From contig NZ_JASD01000008.1 in NCBI RefSeq assembly GCF_000622385.1, forward strand, positions 1,240,001 through 1,304,000: a DNA stretch of 64,000 nucleotides, read 5' to 3'. The position numbers and the translations under genes were made by a program. Source of the DNA: Sulfitobacter noctilucicola (GTDB lineage: Bacteria; Pseudomonadota; Alphaproteobacteria; Rhodobacterales; Rhodobacteraceae). This document shows, piece after piece, positions 10,423 through 18,652 of the stretch (positions within the stretch are counted from its first letter, which is position 1; every line of letters starts with the position of its first letter). The notes beneath the pieces are model-generated. The model ran no database searches and had not been told where the DNA came from. It saw only the letters and a list, made by a program, of their open reading frames with translations.

Positions 10423-11304
10423 TCACAAAAGCACGGCCAAAAGCAGCGGCAATGCGCCGATCGACATCACGGTCGAGACAACAACCAGCCCTGCCACCGC
10501 ATCCGCGTCGGCCCCGTATTTTGCAGCCAGCATATAAGAGGTTACAGCGACAGGTGTCGCCACCTGCAGAACAAGAATGCCAAAAGCGGCGTGGTCCAGC
10601 ATGAACCAATCTGCAGTGACCCATGCGCAGCCGATACAGATCACAAGCTTGAGCGCTGACAGCACGATGGCGCGACCAACACCGCCCGGAGAAAGGCGTG
10701 CGACAGCCACACCCAGCGTGATCAACATCAAGGGGATCGCCATCTGTCCAATCAGGCTGAGAGTGTTGTCGGCAAACCTTGGCAGTGACCAGTCCTGCCA
10801 TAGGAACAAACCGCCCAGTACAGTGGCCCAGACCAGCGGTTCTTTCAGTACTTTTCCAAATGACCCCGCTCCGGCCACCAGCCAGATGCCGAATGTGAAC
10901 GACAGGATCGCCATCACGGCAAAGACCACGACCGCATATTCCAATCCGACCTCACCGAATGCAAACAGCGCCAGGGGAAGCCCCAGATTGCCTGTGTTGC
11001 CGAATATCAGCGGGGCAGCAAATGTTCCCTGGTGCAGTCGAAACAGGCGGACCACGATCACCGTGACAATGGACACGGCGATATAGGCCACCAGACTGGC
11101 CAGCGTAACAGCGGTAATCGCTGAGGGTTCCAGCGTCGAATTCACAAGCGCGGTGAAGATAAGGCAGGGCACCGCCAGTGTCATAGAAAGGCGGGTTACA
11201 AACTCAAGCCGGTATTCAAAGCCAAGCTTGACCCAGCCAAATCCTATTGCCGCCAGCAGAAAGACAGGGGCCACAATTTCCAGTACCGTCAGCACAAGGT
11301 TCAA
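10423..11304 (-). CDS. AEC (auxin efflux carrier-like) family transporter
   Basis: About 293 residues with some ten hydrophobic helices; the APVFLLAAIGFGWVKLG and FGNTGNLGLPLALFAFG segments are typical of the AEC superfamily of permeases. The substrate is not predictable; relatives move malate or other small organic anions. No ATG exists near the expected N-terminus. I propose TTG at 11304, with AGGAA about 9 nt upstream; GTG at 11295 is the alternative. Reading back to 11400 would overlap the divergent hspQ start. Confidence 0.82.
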   Translation of the reverse strand: MNLVLTVLEIVAPVFLLAAIGFGWVKLGFEYRLEFVTRLSMTLAVPCLIFTALVNSTLEPSAITAVTLASLVAYIAVSIVTVIVVRLFRLHQGTFAAPLIFGNTGNLGLPLALFAFGEVGLEYAVVVFAVMAILSFTFGIWLVAGAGSFGKVLKEPLVWATVLGGLFLWQDWSLPRFADNTLSLIGQMAIPLMLITLGVAVARLSPGGVGRAIVLSALKLVICIGCAWVTADWFMLDHAAFGILVLQVATPVAVTSYMLAAKYGADADAVAGLVVVSTVMSIGALPLLLAVLL

Positions 11305-11389
11305 CAGACTGTTTCCTATCGATATCGTTACATTATTGGACAAAAGCCCCTTGAACCCGTTACTAACGAAAGGTAGGGGCTGCAATGTT

Positions 11390-11716
11390 ATGCTACGCAC
11401 ACGCGCGAAATATCATCTGGGCCAGGTCGTAAGGCACAAGAAACATCCTTTTCGTGGGGTGATTTTTGATGTGGACCCTGAATTCGCCAATACCGACGAA
11501 TGGTATGAGGCGATCCCGGAAGACAGCAGACCGATGAAAGACCAACCTTACTACCATTTGCTCGCCGAGAATGACCAAAGCTACTACGTGGCTTATGTGT
11601 CAGAGCAGAATTTGGTGGCGGACTATTCTGGTGAGCCGGTGGACCATCCTGATATCGCGGATTTGTTTGGCCCGTTTACGGATGGCTCCTATCCGCTGCA
11701 CTTCCAACTAAACTAG
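11390..11716 (+). CDS. hspQ: Heat-shock protein HspQ (YccV family)
   Basis: 108 residues. The sequence AKYHLGQVVRHKKHPFRGVI, then DQPYYHLLAEND and YVSEQNL, is the conserved core of HspQ, a small hemimethylated-DNA-binding/YccV-like protein. In enterobacteria it acts as a specificity factor for Lon protease. I chose ATG 11390, preceded by AGGGGC about 10 nt upstream. It is divergent from the AEC transporter. Confidence 0.92.
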   Translation: MLRTRAKYHLGQVVRHKKHPFRGVIFDVDPEFANTDEWYEAIPEDSRPMKDQPYYHLLAENDQSYYVAYVSEQNLVADYSGEPVDHPDIADLFGPFTDGSYPLHFQLN

Positions 11717-12000
11717 ATTGGCAAATGCCAAGATGGGCGGCAAAGGCTGCTGATCGCTTGCGCGCTGATGTCTTCTGGATTTTTAGGGGAAGATCCTCGA
11801 CACCGCGCACTGGGTGGGGGCTATTAAACGCGGCGCCGAGGGAAGCCATATGCAGCTACAAGACACTGTATGACGTTTGACGAAGGCGCGAGTGTGCTCC
11901 GTTTGGGGCCTTTTTGGGGTTAATCGGGGCATTATTGCGGCACCAATCATTGATCTAAAATTGTCGTAAAAGGGGTGCCTTCTGTGGAAACGGCAGTGCT
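11717..12000. other. Intergenic stretch of 284 bp, nothing assigned
   Basis: It lies between hspQ and the convergent RsbW-like gene. There is a weak hairpin just after the hspQ stop (TTGGC/GCCAA with a 4-nt loop) without a T tract. I find no tRNA, no repeat and no credible reading frame. Confidence 0.5.
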
Positions 12001-12498
12001 TTAATTCGGCCTTCCATAGGCAACTGCGATGCGCAGATTCAGCTGGTTTTCATCACCAGCGCGGCGGTACTTCACATCTTTCGCTAGGTCTTTGATCAAG
12101 AACCAACCAAATCCGCCTTCAGGCAGGGCGCTTACATCTTGTTCCAGACTTTCCATCTGCCCAAGCGGCGTTCGCCCGTCCGGCATCTCCTCTCCCTTGT
12201 CTCTCACAACAAGATGAAGGCCGTTCTTCTCATGCTGGCATCCGATATAGATCGGACCTGAGGTATCGGCGTAGGCATGCTCGACGATATTGTTCAGCAC
12301 TTCTGCCAGAACCAGCTCAACGGTGTTGACCTCGTCAGAATCCAGGCCCAGGGGTTCAAGTTCTTCCAGTACCCTTTCCAGTGCTTGCCGTGCCGCAGAT
12401 GTGCTGCTTGTGACCTCAACTTCGAATCCGTCAAACGGCAAGGGCACGCCGGCAGGGCGTTGCGGACCACTGCGGTCGCTTTCAGACATGTGCTGCAT
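12001..12498 (-). CDS. RsbW/SpoIIAB-like anti-sigma factor serine kinase (ATPase domain)
   Basis: 165 residues. A GHKL-type ATP-binding domain is recognisable by its N-box (ELVLAEVLNNIVEHAY), G1 box (VVRDKGEEMP) and G2 region (EGGFGWFLIKDL). Such kinases bind a sigma factor or other target and phosphorylate a STAS partner. The gene lies immediately downstream of the STAS gene and overlaps it by 17 bp. The start at 12498 has GGAGG six nt upstream; 12489 is a weaker alternative. No PP2C phosphatase or sigma factor is adjacent, so the output target is unknown. Confidence 0.85.
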   Translation of the reverse strand: MQHMSESDRSGPQRPAGVPLPFDGFEVEVTSSTSAARQALERVLEELEPLGLDSDEVNTVELVLAEVLNNIVEHAYADTSGPIYIGCQHEKNGLHLVVRDKGEEMPDGRTPLGQMESLEQDVSALPEGGFGWFLIKDLAKDVKYRRAGDENQLNLRIAVAYGRPN

Positions 12499-12820
12499 TC
12501 AGGGCCTCCTCCATCGTCATGAATATGGGAAAGACACTGTCCATACGCGTCAGCCGAAACACCTTGTCTACGGCCGGTGTCAGCCCGGCAAGGACAAGCG
12601 ACCGCTCGGGCGCAAGAAATTTCATTGCGGCCACGATGGCCCCCAAACCGCTGGAATCAATAAAGGTCACATGCGTCAGATCAAGGATCACGCGTGCAGG
12701 CGCATCCTGCGTCACGTTTCGCACGCCTTCTTTAAAGGCCAACGCCACGGCGGCATCTATGCGCGGCTCCTGTACGGTTACGATGCAGATATCTGCTTCA
12801 TTTCTGACCGCGATTTCCAT
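12482..12820 (-). CDS. STAS-domain anti-anti-sigma factor (RsbV/SpoIIAA type)
   Basis: 112 residues, a single STAS domain. The phosphorylation loop FIDSSGLGAIV holds Ser56/Ser57, the usual target of the partner kinase. GAGG sits six nt before the ATG. It is the first gene of a two-gene operon with the RsbW-like kinase. By family logic the unphosphorylated form would sequester the kinase and release its target. The thiolase gene is divergent, with 88 bp between the starts. Confidence 0.88.
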   Translation of the reverse strand: MEIAVRNEADICIVTVQEPRIDAAVALAFKEGVRNVTQDAPARVILDLTHVTFIDSSGLGAIVAAMKFLAPERSLVLAGLTPAVDKVFRLTRMDSVFPIFMTMEEALNAAHV

Positions 12821-12908
12821 AAGTAACCTCTACATGCTTGATCGCGCATCGGTGTATGGCAAATTCCTTACCAAGCCGTGTGCAACAATTGCCAAAGGGG
12901 AGACGAAT

Positions 12909-14081
12909 ATGCGTAATGTCGTAATTGCAGGGGCGGCCCGTACCCCGATGGGTGGATTTCAGGGGGCATTTGATGGCGTCACCGCGGCCACGCTGGGCGG
13001 TCACGCGATCAAGGCCGCTCTCGACAACGCCGGAAAGGCTGTCGTGCAAGAAGTCCTGATGGGCTGCGTATTGCCTGCCGGGCAAGGACAGGCACCGGCA
13101 CGTCAGGCGGGTTTTGCCGCCGGATTGGGCGAGGAAGTTCCGGCAACCACGCTCAACAAGATGTGTGGATCAGGTATGAAGGCGGCCATGATCGCCTTTG
13201 ACCAGATCGCTTTGGGCCACACGGATGTGATGGTAGCAGGCGGAATGGAAAGCATGACCAACGCCCCTTATGTTCTGCCCAAAATGCGCGGTGGTGCGCG
13301 GTTGGGTCATACCGCTGTGATTGACCACATGTTTCTTGACGGTCTTGAAGACGCCTATGACAAGGGCCGTCTGATGGGCACCTTTGCCGAAGACTGTGCA
13401 GAAACCTATCAGTTTACACGCGATGCGCAGGATGCCTATGCGCTTACGTCCCTGTCCCGCGCCACACAGGCTCAATCCGACGGTGCTTTTGCGGATGAAA
13501 TCGTTGCTGTCGAAATTGCCTCACGCAAGGGCAGCGTGACAATCGCGGCGGACGAACAGCCCGGCAATGCACGGCCAGATAAAATCCCGACGCTCAAGCC
13601 CGCGTTTCGTGAAGGGGGGACAGTAACGGCAGCGAATTCCTCTTCGATTTCTGATGGCGCTGCTGCACTGGTTTTGGCGTCTGAGGAGGCCGCTCAGGCG
13701 CAAGGGTTGAACGTCCGCGCGCGTGTGCTGGGCCACGCCAGCCACGCACAAGCACCGGGATTGTTTACCACCGCGCCGGTACCGGCAGCGCAAAAACTGC
13801 TTGAGCGGATCGGCTGGCAAAAGGAAGACGTCGATCTGTGGGAAGTAAATGAAGCATTTGCCGTGGTTCCCATGGCGTTCATGCACGAAATGGGCCTGAG
13901 CCATGACATCGTGAATGTGAATGGCGGTGCTTGCGCGCTGGGCCATCCGATCGGCGCATCGGGCGCACGTATCATGGTGACTTTGCTGAACGCGCTTGAA
14001 AAGCGCGGGTTGAAGCGTGGCGTTGCCGCCATCTGCATTGGCGGCGGGGAGGGCACAGCGATTGCAATTGAACGTGTCTGA
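12909..14081 (+). CDS. Acetyl-CoA C-acyltransferase (thiolase)
   Basis: 390 residues, standard thiolase length. Catalytic residues are Cys86 (NKMCGSGMKA), His346 (GHPIGASGAR) and Cys376 (ICIGGGEGTA). NEAFAVVP is also conserved. The reaction is reversible condensation or cleavage of acyl-CoA: acetoacetyl-CoA formation (PhaA/AtoB) or beta-oxidation. No phaB or fad gene is adjacent, so the pathway is open. I chose ATG 12909, with GGGGAG upstream; an upstream in-frame extension runs into the STAS gene region and is not supported. Confidence 0.93.
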   Translation: MRNVVIAGAARTPMGGFQGAFDGVTAATLGGHAIKAALDNAGKAVVQEVLMGCVLPAGQGQAPARQAGFAAGLGEEVPATTLNKMCGSGMKAAMIAFDQIALGHTDVMVAGGMESMTNAPYVLPKMRGGARLGHTAVIDHMFLDGLEDAYDKGRLMGTFAEDCAETYQFTRDAQDAYALTSLSRATQAQSDGAFADEIVAVEIASRKGSVTIAADEQPGNARPDKIPTLKPAFREGGTVTAANSSSISDGAAALVLASEEAAQAQGLNVRARVLGHASHAQAPGLFTTAPVPAAQKLLERIGWQKEDVDLWEVNEAFAVVPMAFMHEMGLSHDIVNVNGGACALGHPIGASGARIMVTLLNALEKRGLKRGVAAICIGGGEGTAIAIERV

Positions 14082-14544
14082 GGTCGCAGCAGTAGACTAC
14101 GCCGCATTAGGTAAGGCGATTGCAGCCCTGACCGAGGGAGAGACAGACGCCGTCGCGTTGATGGCAACCGTGGCTTGCGAAGTGCATCACAGCGATGACC
14201 GCTTTGATTGGACAGGCTTTTATCGGGTGGTCGCGCCGGAACTTCTGAAGATCGGGCCATATCAGGGCGGGCATGGCTGTCTGGTGATCCCATTTTCACG
14301 CGGTGTTTGCGGTGCTGCGGCGCGCACGGGCGAGACACAGCTTGTTGCTGATGTCGACGCGTTTCCGGGGCATATCGCCTGCGCATCATCGACGCAGTCG
14401 GAACTGGTATTGCCGGTCTTTGATGGCAACGATCAGTTGATTGCCGTTTTCGATATCGACAGTAACCAGCCTGATGCTTTCTCCCAAAAGGATGCGGATG
14501 CCTTGCAAAATATCCTGAAAACGACATTTTCAGGCGTGAAATAA
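14074..14544 (+). CDS. GAF-domain free methionine-(R)-sulfoxide reductase
   Basis: About 156 residues. The three family cysteines are present, in HGCLVIPF, RGVCGAAA and HIACASS, followed by SELVLPVFD and AVFDIDSNQPDAF. This matches the fRMsr (MsrC/YebR) GAF family, which reduces free methionine-R-sulfoxide. The N-terminus is uncertain: GTG 14074 gives a length like homologues, and TTG 14068 is possible. Either start overlaps the thiolase stop, so translation is probably coupled. The last codons contain one of the TTTCA/TGAAA repeats discussed with the next gene. Confidence 0.85.
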   Translation: MSEVAAVDYAALGKAIAALTEGETDAVALMATVACEVHHSDDRFDWTGFYRVVAPELLKIGPYQGGHGCLVIPFSRGVCGAAARTGETQLVADVDAFPGHIACASSTQSELVLPVFDGNDQLIAVFDIDSNQPDAFSQKDADALQNILKTTFSGVK

Positions 14545-14600
14545 ATCTAGATTTTTTCACGAACGCGTTTCATGATGAAATTCAGATCAGAATTTTCACG
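14528..14600. promoter_or_regulatory. Candidate operator array before the XRE-cupin regulator
   Basis: Six TTTCA/TGAAA half-sites fall in 73 bp. They are an inverted pair at 14528-14541 (4-nt spacer), a TTTCACG at 14555, a near-palindrome TTTCATGATGAAA at 14568-14580, and a second TTTCACG at 14594. The region ends just before the ATG at 14609. This is the arrangement expected for autoregulation, but the binding protein is inferred, not shown. Confidence 0.5.
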
Positions 14601-14608
14601 GAATCATC

Positions 14609-15181
14609 ATGCAGCACAGCCGGCCGGATTCACCTCACACGCTTGGCGCTGATCTGCGCGCGCTGCGCAAGAGCCGTGGATTGACCCTGTCGGATATGGC
14701 CGAGGGTTTGGGTCGTTCTGTTGGTTGGCTGTCTCAGGTAGAGCGTGACATTTCCGAGCCGTCGATCACCGATTTGCGTGCCTTCGCGGCGTTGCTTGAT
14801 GTGTCCGTCTCAATGTTGTTTCGTCATGAGGCCGCACCTGCGCACGAAGCGGGGTTTGTGGTGCGTGCGCAAACACGACGGCCCATCGGATCACAGGTGG
14901 CCGGACTGGTCGAAGAACTGCTGTCGCCGGACCTGACGGACGACTTCGAAATGGTCCATTCGACCTTCCAGCCCCATAGCCGCATCAAAGACCCCGTATC
15001 GCGTCCCACCCAAGAGGTGGGATATATCGTGTCCGGGCGGCTTGAGATCGAGATCAAAGGCACCACCCATGAGGTCCACCCCGGTGACAGCTTTCGCATC
15101 AGAGGCGAGGCGTTTCGCTGGGCCAACCCTTTCGATGACCCCGCAGTAGCGATCTGGGTCATCGCCCCGCCGGTGTATTAA
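14609..15181 (+). CDS. XRE-family regulator with C-terminal cupin domain
   Basis: 190 residues. A helix-turn-helix domain spans about residues 12-66 (LRALRKSRGLTLSDMAEGLG, then SVGWLSQVERDISEPS). A cupin sensor domain lies at about 110-185 (EVGYIVSGRLEIEI, HPGDSFRI). XRE-cupin proteins of this kind (PuuR-like) usually repress nearby amine or amino-acid catabolic genes and respond to a small ligand. It is the first gene of a same-strand run of six closely packed genes, which makes it the likely local regulator. Confidence 0.9.
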   Translation: MQHSRPDSPHTLGADLRALRKSRGLTLSDMAEGLGRSVGWLSQVERDISEPSITDLRAFAALLDVSVSMLFRHEAAPAHEAGFVVRAQTRRPIGSQVAGLVEELLSPDLTDDFEMVHSTFQPHSRIKDPVSRPTQEVGYIVSGRLEIEIKGTTHEVHPGDSFRIRGEAFRWANPFDDPAVAIWVIAPPVY

Positions 15182-15185
15182 CGTC

Positions 15186-15806
15186 ATGAGCTTTGAGGCT
15201 TGGATCATATTCGCGCTATTCTGGGTGGTCTTCGTGACCACGCCGGGGCCGAATGCGGTGAATTGCATCACAAACGGCATGACGATCGGATTTCGCCGCG
15301 CATTGGTGGGTGTCTTGGGTATCCTGACACAAGCCACACTATTTCTGCTGCTGTCCGCATTTGGCATCACTGCTCTCATCACGGCGTCGCCTCTTGCCTT
15401 TGATGCAGCGAAATTCCTAGGGGCCGCTTTTCTGGTTTACCTCGGTATCCGTGGCTGGATCATGGCCAAGACGCCCGTGAAAGTGGACGAACGCCCCGCC
15501 TATTCGATTTACTGGCGTGCGTTTGCCATCGCCACCATCAACCCCAAAAGCGTTGCGGGCTACCTCGCTGCCTTTTCGCAATTCGTGCAGCCGGATGTTC
15601 CGATCTGGGATCAGATGGTGGTGATCATGCCCACCGCTCTTACACTGACAGCGCTTAGCTACATCGGCTTTACCGCATTGGGCGCAGGTATCGGGCGTGC
15701 CGCACTTGGTGCGGTTTTCAACATCTGGGTGCGGCGCATCATGGCTGCTTGTTTCATCGTGTACGGGGTGCTGCTGGGCAGCACCTCGACACCGGGGAGG
15801 ATCTGA
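15186..15806 (+). CDS. LysE/RhtB family amino-acid exporter
   Basis: 206 residues with about six membrane helices. The family signature TTPGPNAVNCITNGMTIGFR is near residues 18-37, and NPKSVAGYLAAF lies in the middle. LysE/RhtB permeases export amino acids or related compounds across the inner membrane. It starts 4 bp after the XRE-cupin stop. In this context it may export glycine, methionine or a methylated amine intermediate, but this is inference. Confidence 0.88.
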   Translation: MSFEAWIIFALFWVVFVTTPGPNAVNCITNGMTIGFRRALVGVLGILTQATLFLLLSAFGITALITASPLAFDAAKFLGAAFLVYLGIRGWIMAKTPVKVDERPAYSIYWRAFAIATINPKSVAGYLAAFSQFVQPDVPIWDQMVVIMPTALTLTALSYIGFTALGAGIGRAALGAVFNIWVRRIMAACFIVYGVLLGSTSTPGRI

Positions 15807-15807
15807 T

Positions 15808-16191
15808 ATGGTACGGGGAGGCTGTCTGTGCGGGGGCGTTACATTCGAACTGACGGGGGCGCTGCGCAACTCGGTTGCCTGTCACTGCATTCAGTGTCGC
15901 AAGACCTCGGGCCATTACGTCTCCGCCACGCAAGTAGGGCCGGAGCAGCTTCTGCTGACGCGTCAGGACAGTCTACAGTGGTACCAGTCCAGTCCCGTAG
16001 CTGCGCGCGGGTTCTGCAACATCTGCGGCTCTTCCCTGTTCTGGCGGCATGACGGGGACAACGGCGCTACTTCGGTCATGTCCGGCACCCTTGACGCGCC
16101 CACGGGCATCGCAACCGAAAAGCATATCTTCGTCGCTGACAAGGGCGACTATTACACCATCGCTGACGGCCTGCCGCAGCAAGGCCAATAA
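15808..16191 (+). CDS. GFA family (CENP-V/GFA) zinc protein
   Basis: 127 residues. Zinc-binding cysteines are arranged as GGCLCGGVTFE near the N-terminus, CHCIQCRKTSG near residue 25, and CNICGSSLFW near residue 70. The founding member was described as promoting glutathione-formaldehyde adduct formation; most homologues are uncharacterised. GGGGAGG lies 7 nt before the ATG. Its position beside two demethylating flavoenzymes makes a formaldehyde-related role attractive but unproven. Confidence 0.88.
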   Translation: MVRGGCLCGGVTFELTGALRNSVACHCIQCRKTSGHYVSATQVGPEQLLLTRQDSLQWYQSSPVAARGFCNICGSSLFWRHDGDNGATSVMSGTLDAPTGIATEKHIFVADKGDYYTIADGLPQQGQ

Positions 16192-16204
16192 CGGAGCATT
16201 CACA

Positions 16205-18652
16205 ATGGCAGATTTCCCAACAACGGCCCGTGTGGTCATCATCGGCGGCGGCGTCGTCGGCACATCAACGCTTTACCACCTCGCCAAAGCGGGCTGGAAA
16301 GACTGTGTTCTGGTCGAGAAAAACGAACTGACGGCGGGCTCCACGTGGCACGCTGCGGGCAACGTTCCAAACTTCGCTGGCTCATGGGCGGTCATGAACA
16401 TGCAGCGCTACTCGGCGGCCATGTACCGGACGCTGGGCGAAGACGTCGACTATCCGATGAACTACCACGTGACGGGCGCGATCCGTCTGGCCCATACCAA
16501 AGAACGGATGCAGGAATTCGAAAAGGTCGCCTCAATGGGGCGCTACCAGGGTTTGCAGATGGACATCTGCACGCCGGCCGAACTCAAAGAGCACAACCCG
16601 TTTATGGAAACCCATTCCCTTGCAGGCGGTCTTTGGGACCCGCTTGATGGTGATATCGATCCGGCACAGCTGACCCAAGCGTTGGCAAAGGGCGCGCGCG
16701 ACGCGGGCGGGCGGATTGAACGGTTCTGCCCTGTGACAGGTGTAGACCGCGATGGCGACGAATGGATCGTTCAAACCGAAAAAGGCGAGATCCGCTGCGA
16801 ATTCGTGGTCAACTGTGCGGGTTATTATGCCCAGCGGGTGGGCGAAATGTTCAAGCCTTTTGGCGGGCGTACCGTGCCGATGGTGACCATGTCGCACCAG
16901 TACTTCCTGACAGAGCCAATCGCCGAGTTGGAGGCATGGACCAAGGAAAAGGGCCACAAAATGCCGATGATCCGCGACGTGGATGTCAGCTATTACTTAC
17001 GTCAGGACAAATACGGCCTGAACCTCGGCCCCTATGAGCGCAACTGTCAGGCAGCCTGGGTCAAACCAGACGATCCGATGCCTGAAGATTTCAGTTTCCA
17101 GCTTTATCCCGACGATCTGGAACGCCTTGAATTCTATATCGAGGACGCGATGGAACGTGTGCCGGCGCTTGGCACAGCGGGTGTCGGCCGAAATATCAAC
17201 GGCCCCATTCCATACGCCCCCGACGGCCTGCCGATGATCGGCCCGATGCCGGGTGTGAAGAACGCGTTCGAAGGTCATTCTTTTACCTTCGGCATCGCGC
17301 AGGGCGGCGGGGCTGGCAAAGTCCTGTCGGAATGGATCATGCACGGTGAAACCGAACTGGACATGTGGGCCGTCGATCCGCGCCGCTACACCGATTACAC
17401 CGACCACGACCATTGCCTTGCCAAGGCGCTGGAAACCTACGGCCACGAATACGCCATGCACTTCCCGCACCACGCATGGCCTGCCGGACGCGACAAGAAA
17501 CTGTCGCCCGTGCATGACAAGATCATCGCGGCGGGCGGGCAGATGGGGGCCTATAACGGCTGGGAACGCGCCAATTGGTTTGCGAAAGACGGCGATGACA
17601 CCTCCGAAGAGGCGACCCAGACATGGAACCGCAACGGACCTTGGTCGATCCGCGTAAAGGAAGAAGTCGAGGCCGTGCGAGATGGTGTCGGTGTGCTGGA
17701 TCTGCCCGGTTTCTCACGCTTTAATATGTCCGGTGAAGGGGCGGCAGAATGGCTGCGCGGCCGCATCGCAGGTGCTTTGCCCAAGGCAGGCCGCATGAAC
17801 CTTGCCTATTTCCCGGACAGCCGCGGTCGTATCCTGACGGAGATGTCGGTGATGCGCCACGCTGAAGACCAGTTCACCCTGATCACCGCCGCCACCGCGC
17901 AATGGCACGACTTCGAGCTTCTGGACAAAGCGCTCGCTCCCGGCTTGACGCTGACCGATCACACCACAGAATATTCAACGCTCATTGTGACGGGCCCGAA
18001 ATCGCGCGCGCTCTTCCAGTCTCTTCATTCGGATGCCGACCTCAGCGCCACATGGCTCTCCATCCAGTCTGCCAAGGTGCGTGGAATTGACTGTGCACTG
18101 GCCCGCGTGTCCTTTGCGGGTGAGTTGGGCTGGGAAATCCACGCCGCCAACGCTGATATTCCGGCGCTCTATGACGCGGTGACGGGTGCCGGTGCGGTGC
18201 CTTTCGGGATGTTTGCGCTCAATTCCATGCGGATCGAAAAAGGGTACCGTGCTTGGAAAGGGGACCTGTCCACGGACTACACCCTGCTTGAAGGCGGGCT
18301 GGAGCGTTTCGTAAAGTTCGATAAGCCGCAGGACTTTCCGGGCAAGGCCGCGCTTTTGGCCGAACAGCAGCAGGGCGTGAAGAAACGCTTTGTCACCATG
18401 GTTGTCGACGCCGGAGATCAGGACGCGCCATACATGTCGACCGTTTTCCACAACGGCGAGGTTGTAGGCGAGACAACATCGGGCGACTGGGGATACCGGA
18501 CCGGTAAATCCATCGCTTTAGGAACGGTCCGCGCTGATCTTGCTACACCGGGTACAGAGCTTGAGATCAATATCTTTGGCAGAATGTGCAAAGCTACAGT
18601 GCAGGCCGACGCACCGCTTTGGGATCCGGCGAACGAAAGGATCCGTGCATGA
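16205..18652 (+). CDS. FAD-GcvT oxidoreductase, dimethylglycine/sarcosine dehydrogenase family (copy A)
   Basis: 815 residues. The N-terminal FAD domain begins with RVVIIGGGVVGTSTLYHLAK (about 9-28). The His of STWHAAG (about 55) is where this family attaches FAD covalently. The C-terminal half, from about residue 430, is a GcvT/aminomethyltransferase-like folate-binding domain (GELGWEIHA, MRIEKGYRAWKGDLS). Such enzymes remove an N-methyl group and pass it to tetrahydrofolate. The substrate (dimethylglycine, sarcosine or another N-methyl compound) cannot be assigned. The stop overlaps the next start (ATGA). Confidence 0.88.
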   Translation: MADFPTTARVVIIGGGVVGTSTLYHLAKAGWKDCVLVEKNELTAGSTWHAAGNVPNFAGSWAVMNMQRYSAAMYRTLGEDVDYPMNYHVTGAIRLAHTKERMQEFEKVASMGRYQGLQMDICTPAELKEHNPFMETHSLAGGLWDPLDGDIDPAQLTQALAKGARDAGGRIERFCPVTGVDRDGDEWIVQTEKGEIRCEFVVNCAGYYAQRVGEMFKPFGGRTVPMVTMSHQYFLTEPIAELEAWTKEKGHKMPMIRDVDVSYYLRQDKYGLNLGPYERNCQAAWVKPDDPMPEDFSFQLYPDDLERLEFYIEDAMERVPALGTAGVGRNINGPIPYAPDGLPMIGPMPGVKNAFEGHSFTFGIAQGGGAGKVLSEWIMHGETELDMWAVDPRRYTDYTDHDHCLAKALETYGHEYAMHFPHHAWPAGRDKKLSPVHDKIIAAGGQMGAYNGWERANWFAKDGDDTSEEATQTWNRNGPWSIRVKEEVEAVRDGVGVLDLPGFSRFNMSGEGAAEWLRGRIAGALPKAGRMNLAYFPDSRGRILTEMSVMRHAEDQFTLITAATAQWHDFELLDKALAPGLTLTDHTTEYSTLIVTGPKSRALFQSLHSDADLSATWLSIQSAKVRGIDCALARVSFAGELGWEIHAANADIPALYDAVTGAGAVPFGMFALNSMRIEKGYRAWKGDLSTDYTLLEGGLERFVKFDKPQDFPGKAALLAEQQQGVKKRFVTMVVDAGDQDAPYMSTVFHNGEVVGETTSGDWGYRTGKSIALGTVRADLATPGTELEINIFGRMCKATVQADAPLWDPANERIRA

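Noticed and set aside
11717..12000. Possible tmRNA or tRNA in the gap after hspQ
   Set aside because: No acceptor stem, CCA or T-loop consensus could be found.
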